From positions 12,379,723 through 12,443,722 of the forward strand of contig CM119263.1 in assembly GCA_051294375.1 (NCBI GenBank): DNA of 64,000 nt. The letters run 5' to 3'. Positions within the stretch are counted from its first letter, which is position 1; each line of letters begins with the position of its first letter. The stretch is from Paraspadella gotoi (lineage: Eukaryota; Chaetognatha). This document shows positions 1 through 33,011 of the stretch, piece by piece. The notes under the pieces were generated by a model. That model was not told the origin of the DNA, made no database searches, and saw nothing but the letters and a program-made list of their open reading frames with translations. The position numbers were made by a program, and so were the translations under genes.

Positions 1-3000
1 GAATAAATGATAAATTATTATCAGTTGTGCAGTTAGGATTAGCAATGGAATAAAGAGAAAAGTCGATGCGAAGTTGTGAGAAAGAAGAGTGAATGGTTTG
101 ATGAGAGCTGGAACCAGGAGGAACATGGGAAGCTTTAATAGATTAAATGTGATGGAGGAAGTGACAAAAAAGCGGAGGTGGACACCAGAATGTAGATGGA
201 GCTTTAAGTGCGGGTCCGACGGGGTGTAGGCGACATTCAAGATGACTCCTGAGATACGTAAAATAACAAAATAATTGCTAAAAGTCTCTTTTTTTCATGA
301 AGTGGGGGCAATATAATTACATATATATATATATAAATAACTTTAACATCGTGACATAACTATTTAAGAAACATCATTAAAAATGCTACATAATGATAGC
401 ATACCTTGATACGAATAAAAGTACTGATTAGTAGGATTGGCAGACCTTGGATGGAAAAGGGCGGAATTATATGGGAAAAGTGAAATTTTTGGCGAGTGAC
501 GAGTTCAGGTGTCTGCGGAGGACGAGAGGCTTAGGCCAACTCGTATTTCCTGGCCTCTTTTGCCAAAGGATTCATTATGAGGAGGTTCAGCTTGTGGGTG
601 AAGTCGAAATGAAACGATCCGTTGATTTGCGCGGTTTGGCGCTGATTTGAAAATTAATCGAAGTTGAATATTATCTATAGTTGTTACGAAATAAATTGAA
701 CTGATTTGAATTTCAATTACTCGGCCTAATGTATTAATTTTAGTAAATAATTTAAATAAATTGAAATCGGCTTAATAGTGATTGATTTAGATTTATTTAA
801 ATTAATAATTTTTTTTGGTCATGAGTTTATGTGCACATCGTAAGGTCTGGTTGTTAGGAATTCAATTTGAATGGTTGATTGACAAATTCGTTCCAATCAA
901 AGAAGCATTGTACCCTGGTGAAAGACTGACAGTGAAAAACCCCTTTTCGAGCGGTCGGGTGGAAACGGACCGAGTGACATCAACGATAACCTTCATGTCA
1001 ACCGCTTCTCCGTCTTACATGATGGAACCCTCGCCCTCGAGCCGCACAGGGAAAAGGCTCCCACTCAGAAGGGCAGGTTTTTTTTTTAAAAGGGTGGAAA
1101 AATGAAGTAGAAGATTAGAAGTGACAGGCGTTGATGGGAGAGAGCGAGAGAGACAGAGACCGAGATAAGGCGACGCGTTTCAAAGAGGCAACGGGTAAAA
1201 GCTGAAGAGCTTTCTTGGTTGCAGCTGGTGAAAGAGTGAAGACTCGGAAGGAAGTGATGTGCAAAGGAAAGGGCCGAAAATAAAAAAAGAAAGAGAAAGT
1301 AGGAATGTTAAAAGAGCCGAATGAACGTACAAAGGCGTTAAGTATTTGATAGAAAATTTGCGCAAATGAAGAGAAAAAAGAAAGGGGGTAATGGCTGAGA
1401 CAATAAGAGAAAAGATGAAAGGGTGGAGGGTTGGAAAAAGGATTAAGGAATAAGGAATAAGGATTAAGGAATAAAGATTAAGGAAGACGGGGCGAAGAAA
1501 CGGGCGGAGGTGAAGACGATTGGCGAGGCAAAGAGTAGTAAAGGGAGAATGAAGAAGGAAAAATACAAAAGGCGATGGAAAATGGAAAATGAAAATGGTG
1601 ACAGTAAAGTTGAAAGCGTAAGGAATGACGAACTTAATGTAAAAGGCGAAGTTGATGGAAATGGCGATGGTGATAGAAATAGTGAATAGCGAAGTCAATG
1701 AAAATGGTGAAGTCGATGGAAATGGCAAAGCCGCAGAAAATGGCGAATTAGATAGAAATGGCAAACTTAAAGACGATAGAGAAGGAAAAGGCAAAGGCGA
1801 TGTTAAAGGCGGTTACGAAAAACGTCCCCCGGAATGAAAGTCGAATTAAGATCGACGACGAAGATGAAGATTTGATGGGAGCGAAGGAAATCGGAAAATG
1901 GTTTACGAATGAGGAATGATGTCCGGAGGAGCGGAGTGTTGGGGGCAAAGCGGCAAGAGGGGGAACCAATGGCATGGGGTGGGGAGATTGGAGAAACGAT
2001 TGATGTTGTTACCGGCTAAACAAAAGGATTTTCAAGTCTCTGCGATATGAAAAATATGAAACGGAGACAGGGCGTCAATGAAGAGCGGGTGCGACTCAAG
2101 TTTGTTGACTGTTGAGTTTCTCTGTGGTCGGGAGCGAGATCAACTTAAAAGATTTTGAGGCGAGGAGAAGAGCAGGGCATTGACAGCAAAATTGAGGCTG
2201 CTGAAAAAAAGGGTTCTTTTCGGGTTTCATTCCTCTGTGATGTGAGGGAGAAGGTAGAAAAAATGAGTCGAGGGAGAAAAAGAGAAGAGAGCATCGTAGG
2301 ATGTGAGAGAGAGACTGATGAGAGACGAAGAGAAATCTGAAGATGGGCAACTTGGGCGGAGCCGAGGTGGGAAGTGGCAAGCGGCTGCGATTTGAGGACG
2401 AACCAATTCGGATTAATGAACGGAGATGTCGTTGGGAGTCGAAAAGGTGATTTGACGACGAAGACGACGATTTCACCTATAAGGGCAACGACGAAGCCTC
2501 GGTGGTTTGAACGGGATCCACCGTGACCGGCAACATTTTGAGTATGTCCAATTGTCCAGTATGTTCAACAAGTCTCGCATGTTTATCTTATCTTCACAAA
2601 AAACGTTTTTTATTACATGTTGTCGTTAATGACGTCGTCGTTCAGATGTGACCTCAAATATTTGACTTTTAAGAGGCTTGTATTGTTTATCTTTGTTTTA
2701 TCTTTATGCTTGTCCCCCGAGAGATTCTGTAAAAAAAATATTTTGAACCTTTTATGAGATTTTTAAAAAATGGCTAGAGCGGAGTTTCATTTTCTGAATC
2801 AACGGTGATTATGTCCTTCCAACTTCTTTTCAAAAAAGCTCCATCCTTCTTTATTATGAAGCCACTTACTCTTTTAAAAGTTGACAGTATCGCTCCATCT
2901 GTCCATCCCTCGCTCTCACTCGCTCGCTGCCATTTTTCTCTCCATATCTTCCTCCCTTTCAATTTCTTTATTTCTTCCTATTTTTTTTTTTTTAAGTTCT

Positions 3001-3312
3001 TTTCAAGCGCGTCTTTTTTTTTCTTCTACGACACGTCGACTGTAACGTTGCATTTACGCCACAATCGTTTCCTCTCGTTTCGAGATAACCACTCTAGTAT
3101 TTCTCTTTCTTTCCATCTCTCTCTCTTTCTCTTTCTCTCTCTCTCTCCTCATGTCGTTTGCCTTCCGTTCTAAATCCCTTTCCAAATTTACTCCCCTGCA
3201 ATTTCATGTTTCTCCATATTTTTTTCCCTTCCTTGTCTTGCCTTTCCTTTTCTTTTCTCTTTCTTATTTCCCTTACTTCTTCCGATTCCCTACGTTTTCC
3301 CCGTCAAAACAG
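1..3312. other. 5' flank / intron DNA without recognised gene
   Basis: No exon could be supported here. About 1.1-2.34 kb is strongly purine-rich on the + strand (many GAAAAG/GGAGA runs), and about 2.8-3.3 kb is pyrimidine-rich, including a CT run near 3118-3148. A short TA run lies at about 321-336. A moderately GC-rich patch at 895-1080 is open in one + frame, but it has no convincing splice context or family match. Long open frames on the - strand of the purine tract are low-complexity artefacts. The upstream exon(s) of the gene that starts in view at 3313 may lie here or before the window. Confidence 0.6.
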
Positions 3313-25189
<21,877 letters not shown>

Positions 25190-27936
25190 CCCCCCACACA
25201 AGTTTCTTTCTTTTACTTCTCCTCCTCTCCCACTTCGGACGAAGGGCGAATGGAAAAGAAAATATCGTATGAAAGGCGCCATCCCCTTCTCACCGCAAGC
25301 GCAGCCCCTCTCAAATACTACCAGTTCAAAAAACGGTTCCAGTTCTCTCACTCTCTCTTCTTTCTCCCTCTTATCTCTTTCTCTTTATCCTCCTCGCCCT
25401 GGCACTTGTATTTCTTTCTATTTCCCCCCAAAATCTCTCTTTCTCACGATCCTTCTCACTTTTTATTTCGGTGTTTTGAAGTCTTTAAATTGATTTACAT
25501 TTCTATTTTCTTATGACGTCTTTCAATTTAAGTCTCTCCAGCCTCTTTTATTCTCCGCTTCTAACGTGAGACGACCCAATGTTCATAGCGTTAGTTTCGA
25601 TATTGTGATGATGTAGAAATGTTTTGACTTGAATGTAATTTGAATTTAATTAAAAAATTGTTTACCCCTTCTTACTTTGGCCGAGATGAAGAAATCTCTA
25701 TCTCGACGTTACCAACCTAAGTTCTCTATTCCGTTTTTCATTACAATACGGTACTTCTAAGATTTGTTCATTTTTCGCCTCCTGTTTATGATAATAATTT
25801 TCTCTGGCGATTCTATTCTGTTTTTTTGATCGAAGTATATTACTTATTAGTAATAGTTTTGATTCATCGTTTTCATAACCTCGCGCGAAAAGTATTTCAA
25901 GTGTCCGCTTTCAAATACGTACATGCTGAATTTTTTGGCAACTTTTTATGAGCACAATGAGCAGCCGTTGCTTGCTTGCAAATCTCTTAATGTGGGTGTG
26001 TTGAGTGGGTGACAGACGAACTCAGCTCCGTAATCAAATGTTCTCTTTGTCATCGAATTCTAGTTTGTATTTGAATCTTTTTTGCTAAGCACAAAATTAA
26101 AGGGCATTGAATGGTTGCAAAATACAAAATCATAAAATATTTTTAAAAGTTAGTTCGGGTTAAACCTGGATTTCAATTACGAAACTAAAATAAATACGAC
26201 AGAATCTTTCTTTCCCTCTCCGCATCTCTCCGCGTTGCCCCCGTTTTATTCTACATTGCATGTGCAGTTTCCTTCACGAACGTAATTCGTTAAGTTGACT
26301 GGTAGAATTAATCTTAATATATAACTGTATCTATAGTAAACGCCAGTGGCACTATGGTCTAAAAAAATGAAATGTTCTTAAAAATGTTCAATAAAGTAGT
26401 TTCCCAAGATTCTGTCAATGTTGTTTATCGTGCGAAAACCAGCCTTGAGAACCCAAGATGCCCCAAAATGTGCACACACCTCTTTTTGCCTTGTCATGCC
26501 TTTTTTTGTCCTTTTATATTCTAGTAATTAAAATAATGGCAAATTAACAAAAAAATTATCAAAAAATAGCCGGGCTAACTGCCATGTCACTTTTTAGAGC
26601 AGTCATTAGCAGCGTCATTTCTGTCACATCGTAAATTAAAAAAAAACATAATAAATACTAAGTCTTTAACTCATTTTAATTCCATGCATCAAAATATTCA
26701 CTACATTTTCAACTGGAAAGACGTTCAGATAAATTTTGCCGAATGTAGTCATTTATGCAGATCCAATATTGACTTGCTTGCAGCTTTTTAACACAGTTTC
26801 TCCGAAAGAGTCATGCTTGTATTTTTCCCGTTTCTTCGTTTTAAATGTTGACGTCATGTATTGTCTACCAAAACTCCCAACGTCTAGTACAACCTGGTCT
26901 TTTTCTCGCTGATTTTATAGTTTCCTGTTAAATAAGACAAAAATGGCCCTTTGTCTCCATGCTTTTTGAAATCTGTTTTTGTGAATGTAATGTTATTCCC
27001 GGTCGAATTTAATTTAATCATTTTTACACTTTTGTCAAGAGTATTTACAAAAGAAAATAACAATTATGTAAATTTAAAAAAGGGTCAAAATAATTTTTTT
27101 CTTAAAATATTTCTCTACGTATTAATAGTTCATAAGTTACTCTATTGATCCAATATCGAATGCTTATACTATAACCAGTTTAAAAACGCATAATTGTTCC
27201 ACTCATCTTTTGTAATTACACTAGGCAATGATTGTATTGGTGAAACTACCAAAAGAGCTAAACGTGCTATCTATAATTCCCTTGGTTTTATTTCTTTTTA
27301 AATTTTTTTGGTATTCGACACTATAAATTCTTCGTAGCTTTTTCCCTCAAGTTGTATTTACCGCATCGTATATTCTCACATTAAATTTTTTATCTTTTTT
27401 CTTCATCGAAAAAAAATCAAATTTTTTTATCAGTTGATAAAGTTTTCAGATTGGATTTTGTCAAAACTATACGGTACCATATTGCTTAAATTGAAAAAAA
27501 TATTTTCTCGAATTGCCAATTTTCTGAACGATTAAAATAAAAACTCGTTAATTGTAAATTTGATTTATCTTAAATTTACGACGATTATGTTTCCAGTTAA
27601 AATGAAAAAGTTTCGGATTTATTTTTTGATGCAATTTTTTTTAAACTGATTATCATCTTTTGTTAAATGGCACTGTATGTTAGACTTCCTCTGAACAAAT
27701 GTGATATCGTGAAATTTGGAAGAATAGACAAAAATCACTTTGTTAAATAATGTTTTTTATGAAGCGCTGTCTTGCCAGGGAGAGTCTATCACAAAGAGCT
27801 GGATAATTGACAAAACTGACAAAGACTAAATCACCGTGACCCTCATCATTGACATCAATGTTCTTTTCTCAACCGCAAATGAGGTCATTGAACTTTTTTC
27901 TTTATAATCTTTACGAGTTCTACTATCCCCGAATCA
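25190..27936. other. 3' flank of the duplicated-module gene; intergenic
   Basis: No further exon was seen after the TGA at 25187-25189. A CAATAAAG polyadenylation-type signal at 26390-26395 is followed by a GT-rich stretch and could end a 1.2-kb 3' UTR, but closer sites may have been missed. The rest is AT-rich unique-looking DNA. Confidence 0.45.
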
Positions 27937-28148
27937 ACTTGCATAATTTGGTAATTTTGCATAATTTGGTCAATTGGCATAATTTGGTTAACTTGATTAA
28001 ATTATGCAAGTTGATCAAATTATGCAAGATGGATTATTTGTAAAACTGGCATAATTTGGTCAACTGGCATAATTTGGTTAACCGGCATAATTTGGTTACC
28101 TTGCAGAATTTGGTCACTTAAATAATTTGGCCAACTGGCATAATTTGG

Positions 28149-28165
<17 letters not shown>
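27937..28165 (+). repeat. Minisatellite, ~18-bp unit CATAATTTGGTCAACTGG
   Basis: About a dozen imperfect units are followed by a (TCAA)n run. At 27995-28030 several units are inverted (AAATTATGCAAGTTGATC), creating a local palindrome. The same minisatellite occurs at 36915-37090 and 56437-56585, each time followed by TCAATCAATCA, a GAGA stretch and family R3, so it is part of a larger composite repeat. Confidence 0.9.
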
Positions 28166-28179
<14 letters not shown>

Positions 28180-28321
28180 GAAAGAGATAGAGGGAAACTT
28201 TTAAAAATTCAATCATATGTATCTTTTGGTTTTTTAATTGATGCGATAATCCTTTCTTTTTCGTTGTTTATAGGTATTAGAGAGAGCAAAGAATTTTGAA
28301 TTTTAACAACGATTTTTATTA

Positions 28322-28368
28322 ATAGTTGGACATGTTTCGGCTTGCTTACTTCAAGCTTTCATCAGCAT
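28322..28368 (-). ncRNA. Hammerhead ribozyme, left arm of the palindrome
   Basis: The - strand reads CTGATGA, stem II AGCTTG/CAAGCC around AAGTAAG, then GAAACATGTCC. CATG after GAAA is self-complementary and is followed by a GTC-type cleavage triplet, the minimal stem III arrangement known from Penelope-like elements, where the active form is a dimer. The single arm mismatch lies in stem II. Confidence 0.85.
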
Positions 28369-28382
28369 ATGAGTAGTAGTAT

Positions 28383-28432
28383 ATGCTGATGAAGGCTTGA
28401 AGTAAGCAAGCCGAAACATGTCCAACTATTAA
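28383..28432 (+). ncRNA. Hammerhead ribozyme, right arm of the palindrome
   Basis: The + strand reads CTGATGA, stem II GGCTTG/CAAGCC, then GAAACATGTCC. TAGT..TG before the core can pair with CAACTA after the cleavage site, leaving a small internal bulge. It is the mirror of 28322-28368. Confidence 0.85.
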
Positions 28433-28654
28433 TAAAAATCGTTGTTAAAATTCAAAATTCTTTGCTCTCTCTAATGGTTTTTTAATTTAAACTCTTTTCC
28501 ACTCCTACGATTCCATCAAGAATTTATATCCAGCTTAATCACATATTTTCCTACCCACTCACAAAATTTTATTTAACCAAATTACTAGTAATTGGAGTTT
28601 AATGCTAAGGGGGGACGGACAGACACACAGACATACACAGACAAATTTTTTTGC

Positions 28655-28785
28655 ATAATTTATTATAATTCGATGTTCTGATATGATAATAATGATTTAC
28701 CGACAAGATTTTGGGGTGGGACCGACAAAGTGAATTATAGAGTCGGAATATGCGATAAGCAGATTGTACTAAAAATGACTGACTG
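28655..28785 (+). repeat. Repeat family R4 (GCATAATTTATCATAATTC .. GTCGG hairpin), copy 1
   Basis: Copies also lie at 44690-44845, 60175-60325 and 63725-63850, all on the + strand. They share TTTTTTGCATAATTTAT, ACCGACAA..TTTTGGGGTGGGACCGAC, AAAGTGAATTATAGAGTCGG and a terminal hairpin (GTCGGAATCTGC/GCAGATCCGAC) followed by TAAAAA. The end structure resembles a Helitron 3' hairpin but is not diagnostic. Confidence 0.8.
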
Positions 28786-28789
28786 GTGA

Positions 28790-29757
28790 GGTTCTAGCAG
28801 GCGAAAGCCGAAAGTAAATTAAGCCGGTTAAACAATTTATAGAATAACAAAAAATAAAAAAAACTAATTTTGATGTTGATAAATAAACGATCTCGAAAAA
28901 AAACAGAGTTCATCAGTCCAATAAAAAATGTACCCTTATTTTTTTACCTTTTTACAAAATCTTATTAAATGTTTAAGAATAATCCCAATTTTTTTTTTAT
29001 TATTATTATTTCGTTTTCCCTCGGCCCCCGCTAAGCTCTACTCTGCCGATCGAATAAAAAGCGGATTACTTCTCGGCTCCTAAAGGAAAAACCAATAACG
29101 AAGGATTCCAAAGGACAGTTGCGATTCGGCATCTAAAAGTAATTCGGTTATAAATATAATAGACTACGATAACATTACTAAATTTCCGACTGAATATTAA
29201 GTTTTTCGAACTGGGTAAAAATACATGTTTTAAGGCGAACACACGGGAAACTGCTTATAGAATATAATTTTTAAAAACAGCGTAACAGTAGCACAAATTA
29301 TATTTTCTTTGTCGTAATATCCTTATATATAATTTTAAAATGATAAAATTTTTAAATGAAGAACAGATTCGGATTTGTCAGAAAAGAATAAAAAACTTAA
29401 ATAAAATATATTATATATTTTAATCTTAAGTCTACGAAAAATGATTACAACGTTTCATGTTATGATACAATTTTAATTGCAGAGAGTATAAATTTTAAAA
29501 CCCAATTTTAAAAAAGAAAAAAACTTTTTTACGCTAAAAACATGATAATATAAAACATGTTATCAAAAATTCTTGATCTCACTTTTGATGAAGAATCTGA
29601 ATCTCATAAAATTTTAAAATTTATTATTTTATAAGGATATTACAATAATTACATTGTAGTTTGCGCTTTTGTTCCCGAAACAATATGAACAAATACTTTT
29701 AAGCCTCAATCATACTATCTTACATAAAACCATTATTATAACTAAAATTTTAACATA
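28790..29757. other. Intergenic AT-rich DNA
   Basis: No gene was recognised. A moderately GC-rich patch at 29015-29130 has no open frame of note. The remainder is AT-rich. Confidence 0.5.
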
Positions 29758-29758
29758 A

Positions 29759-29914
29759 TTTTACTTTCGCCGACTGGGGTGAGGGGGCTTTAGCGTTAAG
29801 GGTAGTTTAGAGGTGGTTTAGGGTTAGGAATGATTAGGGTTAAGGGGGTTTAGGGTTAAGGTAATTGGGAAATAATTTTTTAAAAGAAGCCAAATCCCCA
29901 GTCAGCCAAAGTAA
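29759..29914. mobile_element. ~156-bp MITE-like element with telomere-like filling
   Basis: The ends TTACTTTCGCCGACTGGGG and CCCCAGTCAGCCAAAGTAA are imperfect 19-bp inverted repeats. The interior is a degenerate GGGTTTAGGGTTA(A)GG array. Single ends of the same family occur at 19953 and near 34737. A non-autonomous DNA element that carries a telomere-like array is my inference. Confidence 0.7.
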
Positions 29915-30032
29915 CATTTGAGCAGAATTTTTGTTCATGAGAGCTCCACTCTATTGATCAACGCACCTATCGAAGAATACTTATCTTTTTTCTTATATCT
30001 CATTTCGCTAAAAAAAAATTTAATCCAACACA

Positions 30033-30569
30033 ATGTCTTCTTTCGCCTCCGCCGAGGCTGAGCCTAGTCAACTGGCATTTACAGCTCCTACACCATCTCT
30101 GCCTCATTTTCTTCTGAGGCTTCCGGTCTTCGCATTCGGATGCCCGACTCGAAAGGTTGAAGGATACGGAATAAATCACATCGGAAATGGGGACAAAGCT
30201 ATGACCCCATCATTCACCTCGACTTCTTCCTCCGTACTCGCCGCGTCTGACTTAGCTTTGTTATCTACTAATACAGCTTTAATCGATTGCTATTCGGTCG
30301 AAATATCGAGCTCTCATCACCTTTCCTCAGAATCTAATGAGAATTTCCGCGGAAGAAGTTGGGGTGGATCTGTTGCCAATAACCTAGTGTCATCAAACTT
30401 GAGTTTACTTAAAGCCACCGAAAGGGCTTCCGCGCATGTAAGCGAGAAAAGGGATATGTCAACAACAGAACAGCGTAGGAATAAAATTTTAAAAATGCGG
30501 TGGCATAGTTGCAAATTCGAAAGAGAGACATATCCGTTCTTCGTCATAGACAAGCACTCGATTATTAAG
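30033..30569 (+). CDS. Probable first coding exon (179 codons), possibly of the KASH gene
   Basis: ATG at 30033 lies in a reasonable context (ACACAATGTC) and opens 179 codons ending AAG|GTACGA in phase 0. The unspliced frame runs only 19 codons further, as expected past a real donor. The product is Ser/Ala-rich at the N-terminus, then basic (STEQRRNKILKMR..) and ends ..VIDKHSIIK. No domain was recognised. The next phase-0 exon candidate on this strand is 44864. Whether they are joined is inference; the intron would be 14.3 kb, filled with mobile elements. Confidence 0.6.
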
Positions 30570-31041
30570 GTACGACTAAGTGTCTGGAAGCTTTATCTAT
30601 TATTAAATTCAAATCGGTACAACTAATATTATTTTTCATTTAAATTAATTTTTTAATAATTTTTTTCAAATTTGGGAGCTCAACTGATTCGAACAAAGAC
30701 GATGATGACGACGACGAATACGACGACGTACTTTGTTACCCGTAGTGCCCAGTAAGAATAACCGGGTTAAGTTGTATAAAATTAGTAAAAGCAATAAAAA
30801 AAATTATCAATTAGTAGATAAAAAAACTATCTTGCCCTTGGCCAGGCGTTGTATGGTATGTATTATTAGAGTGATGTGAAAATGATAAAATTTTAGAAAA
30901 TTAAAATTTAACATATAAAACATGAATATAAAAACCAATAAAAATATTTTTATAATTTTAACATTGTGTATAAACTATCAATTTCGTTGCGTTTTGAAAT
31001 TTAGGAGAAAAAAAAAAAATTTATTTGTTTTTATCAACGAA

Positions 31042-31105
31042 TTGTTTTATTGTTAATACATGTTTCGACTCTTGAGTTTTAGAGTCTTCATCAGTTATGA
31101 CAATC
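31042..31105 (-). ncRNA. Hammerhead ribozyme, intact core
   Basis: The - strand reads ATTGTCATAA, CTGATGA, stem II GACTC/GAGTC with a 10-nt loop, then GAAACATGTA. Stem I forms between ATTGT..AA and TTAACAAT with a small bulge, the best stem I pairing in the window. The cleavage site would follow GUA. Confidence 0.85.
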
Positions 31106-31133
31106 AATAATTTCTTACTCTTTAACATTAGGT

Positions 31134-31213
<80 letters not shown>
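31134..31213 (+). repeat. (GA)n microsatellite within the Penelope-like end
   Basis: An uninterrupted GA run follows the hammerhead 3' region. A shorter GA stretch lies at the same relative place in the copies at 31840 (inverted) and 32587, so the microsatellite is carried by the element. Confidence 0.95.
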
Positions 31214-31217
<4 letters not shown>

Positions 31218-31871
31218 AAAAGAGGGAGTTTCCAACAAAGAATTGAGCAAAGGACAGTGGTCAGATATGAGGACAGGTGAAGGTAAGATCAGGGGAAGAA
31301 GTAAGTTGGGTGAAATTTGAAATGAGAGAGAGAGAGAGAGACAGGGTAAGAGAAAATCTTTACATTTTTGTAATGTATAACAATGATAGAGAGATAAAAT
31401 TACAAACTTAATAGTTAAACTAATAGTAACATTGAAAAATAATTAATGAGTTTAAGAAGTTGAAATTGAAATAGGTGAGAGGAGGGCCGTCGGCAGGCCT
31501 ATCAGGCCAGAGAGATATTCGAGTGGCGTTAGGCATTTTCCCAGGAGGATCACTACCAGGTCCCGAAATGTCACACTCCACAGTCATATTTCTCAGCCCA
31601 TGACAAGCCAATGACCCGAACCTATCGCAAACGTCCCACCTTTGCCCGCGGGGGGGGGGCCGGCTCATTTTGAGCTTTCTCTAAACTTAATTTCACTTAC
31701 TCTTTACTTACCTATCCCTCATCACTTATTCAATTTTAATTTTAATTCAATTTTATTTCAATTTCAACTTCTTAAACTCATTAATTTATTTTTCAATTCT
31801 TTGTTGGAAACTCCCTCTTTTTCTGTCTCTCTCTCTCTCTCTCACCTAATGTTAAAGAGTAAGAAATTATT

Positions 31872-31935
31872 GATTGTCATAACTGATGAAGACTCTAAAA
31901 CTCAAGAGTCGAAACATTTATTAACAATAAAACAA
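31872..31935 (+). ncRNA. Hammerhead ribozyme, one key base changed
   Basis: It is an inverted near-identical copy of 31042-31105. CTGATGA, stem II and GAAAC are intact, but CATG after GAAA reads CATT, removing the closing pair of the minimal stem III. It would sit in the sense orientation in the long intron if the KASH gene model is right. Confidence 0.7.
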
Positions 31936-32157
31936 TTCATCGATAAAAACAAATAAATTGTTTTTTTTCTTCTATATAATTTTAACATACTTAATAACAT
32001 AATTTTTGAAAAATATTTATATTTTCTTATATAAACTTTTAACGAGGAATCTGAATCTGTTCTCAGATTAAAAAAAAAACATTTTGAAATTTTAATATTA
32101 TATAAGGGTAATATTATATACAAAATAAGCGGACTGGGCTACTATATTAGTAAAAAA

Positions 32158-32325
32158 AAAAAAAAATAACTACAGATATGATAGTTTTTAAAATATAACT
32201 GCTAAATTTTGATTCTATACTTTTACTTTACCCTAGTATGTATATTAAGGTGAAGTGAAAGTTTGGAATCAAAATTTAGCAGTTATATCTTAAAAACTAT
32301 CATATTAGTGAATATTAAGTATTAT
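32158..32325. repeat. Short inverted repeat (41-bp arms)
   Basis: ATGATAGTTTTTAAAATATAACTGC.. and its inverted copy (..GCAGTTATATCTTAAAAACTATCAT) flank about 85 bp. A half copy with the same flanking GGGTGAAGTGAAAGTTTG occurs at 54748-54815. Confidence 0.8.
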
Positions 32326-32502
32326 ATATATATATTAATTATATATTAATATGAAGTTATTTTTTTTGTAAATATAATAAACCAGTCAGCTTATTTTATA
32401 CATATATAATATTATATATACTTTTATTGTTATGATTCTTTCTTTTTCGTTGTGTTTATGATTTTAAGGAATAACAGATTTTTTAGAGTTCAATAATTTT
32501 TT

Positions 32503-32552
32503 ATTTCATAGGGACATGTTTCGACTCTGAGAGTCTTCATCAGCATCTGACC
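32503..32552 (-). ncRNA. Hammerhead ribozyme of the Penelope-like insertion
   Basis: The - strand reads CTGATGA, a compact stem II GACTC-TCA-GAGTC, then GAAACATGTCCC. The intact core, palindromic CATG and GTC triplet match the arms at 28322-28432. It lies between the element's 3' UTR and tail, the usual place in a pseudo-LTR. Confidence 0.85.
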
Positions 32553-33011
32553 TAATCAACAATTTTCTCTTTAATGTCAGTTTTTAGAGAGAGAGAGAGA
32601 GAAAGAGAAATAGAGAGAGAGATAAAAAGAGGGAGATTCCAACAAAGAATTGAGAAAGGACAGTGGTCAGATGTGAGGACAGGTGATGGTAAGAGCAAGG
32701 AAGAAGATAAATTGGTTGAAATTTTGAAAGGTGAAAAAATTGAGGGAGAGAGAGAGAGAATAACAGAGACAGAGAAAATAGTTACATTTGGTAATGTACA
32801 ACAAAGTAAAAATGGACAAACTTAATGTTAATCTAGTAGTAACAATCAATTAATAACTTAGTTTAACTATTAAGAATGAAATATGAAAGGGAAAATAAGT
32901 TGTTAGGGATAGTTAAGTGAAGATGTTAGTGAAATTAAGAAAGAAAGAGCTCAAAAAAGAGCTGGCCCCCTCCCGGCTTGGAAAATGTAGGACGTTAGCG
33001 ATAGGATCGGG

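Larger units (their letters stand above)
28242..28475. mobile_element. 234-bp palindromic insertion made of two opposed hammerhead arms
   Basis: The insertion is flanked by a perfect 12-bp direct repeat (GGTTTTTTAATT at 28230-28241 and 28476-28487) that splits a copy of repeat R3. It consists of a 34-bp tail (28242-28275) and two 95-bp arms (28276-28370 and 28381-28475). The arms are inverted copies with one mismatch and are separated by 10 bp. Each arm holds a complete hammerhead core. No open frame is present. The tail is shared with the Penelope-like insertion at 32428-33728 (both contain CTTTCTTTTTCGTTG), so this is best read as a Penelope-like-element or retrozyme-type derivative. Confidence 0.88.
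31010..31970. mobile_element. Two Penelope-like element 3' ends joined head to head
   Basis: The left half (31010 to about 31475) is a - strand 3' end: hammerhead, (GA)n, then a segment also present at 32600-32900. The right half (about 31475-31970) is the + strand counterpart. It encodes the C-terminal remnant of the endonuclease ORF (GGPSAGLSGQRDIRVALG.., stop near 31600), then 3' UTR, then hammerhead. The two ends are inverted copies over more than 100 bp, and the right one has lost most of its GA run. This is consistent with an inverted 5' junction of a truncated copy. Confidence 0.75.

Noticed and set aside
1180-2476. Long - strand open frames (Phe/Ser/Leu-rich)
   Set aside because: They are created by the purine-rich + strand tract; no splice or family evidence.
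27937-28165. CRISPR-like regular repeat spacing
   Set aside because: Units are contiguous imperfect minisatellite repeats without unique spacers, in a eukaryotic genome.
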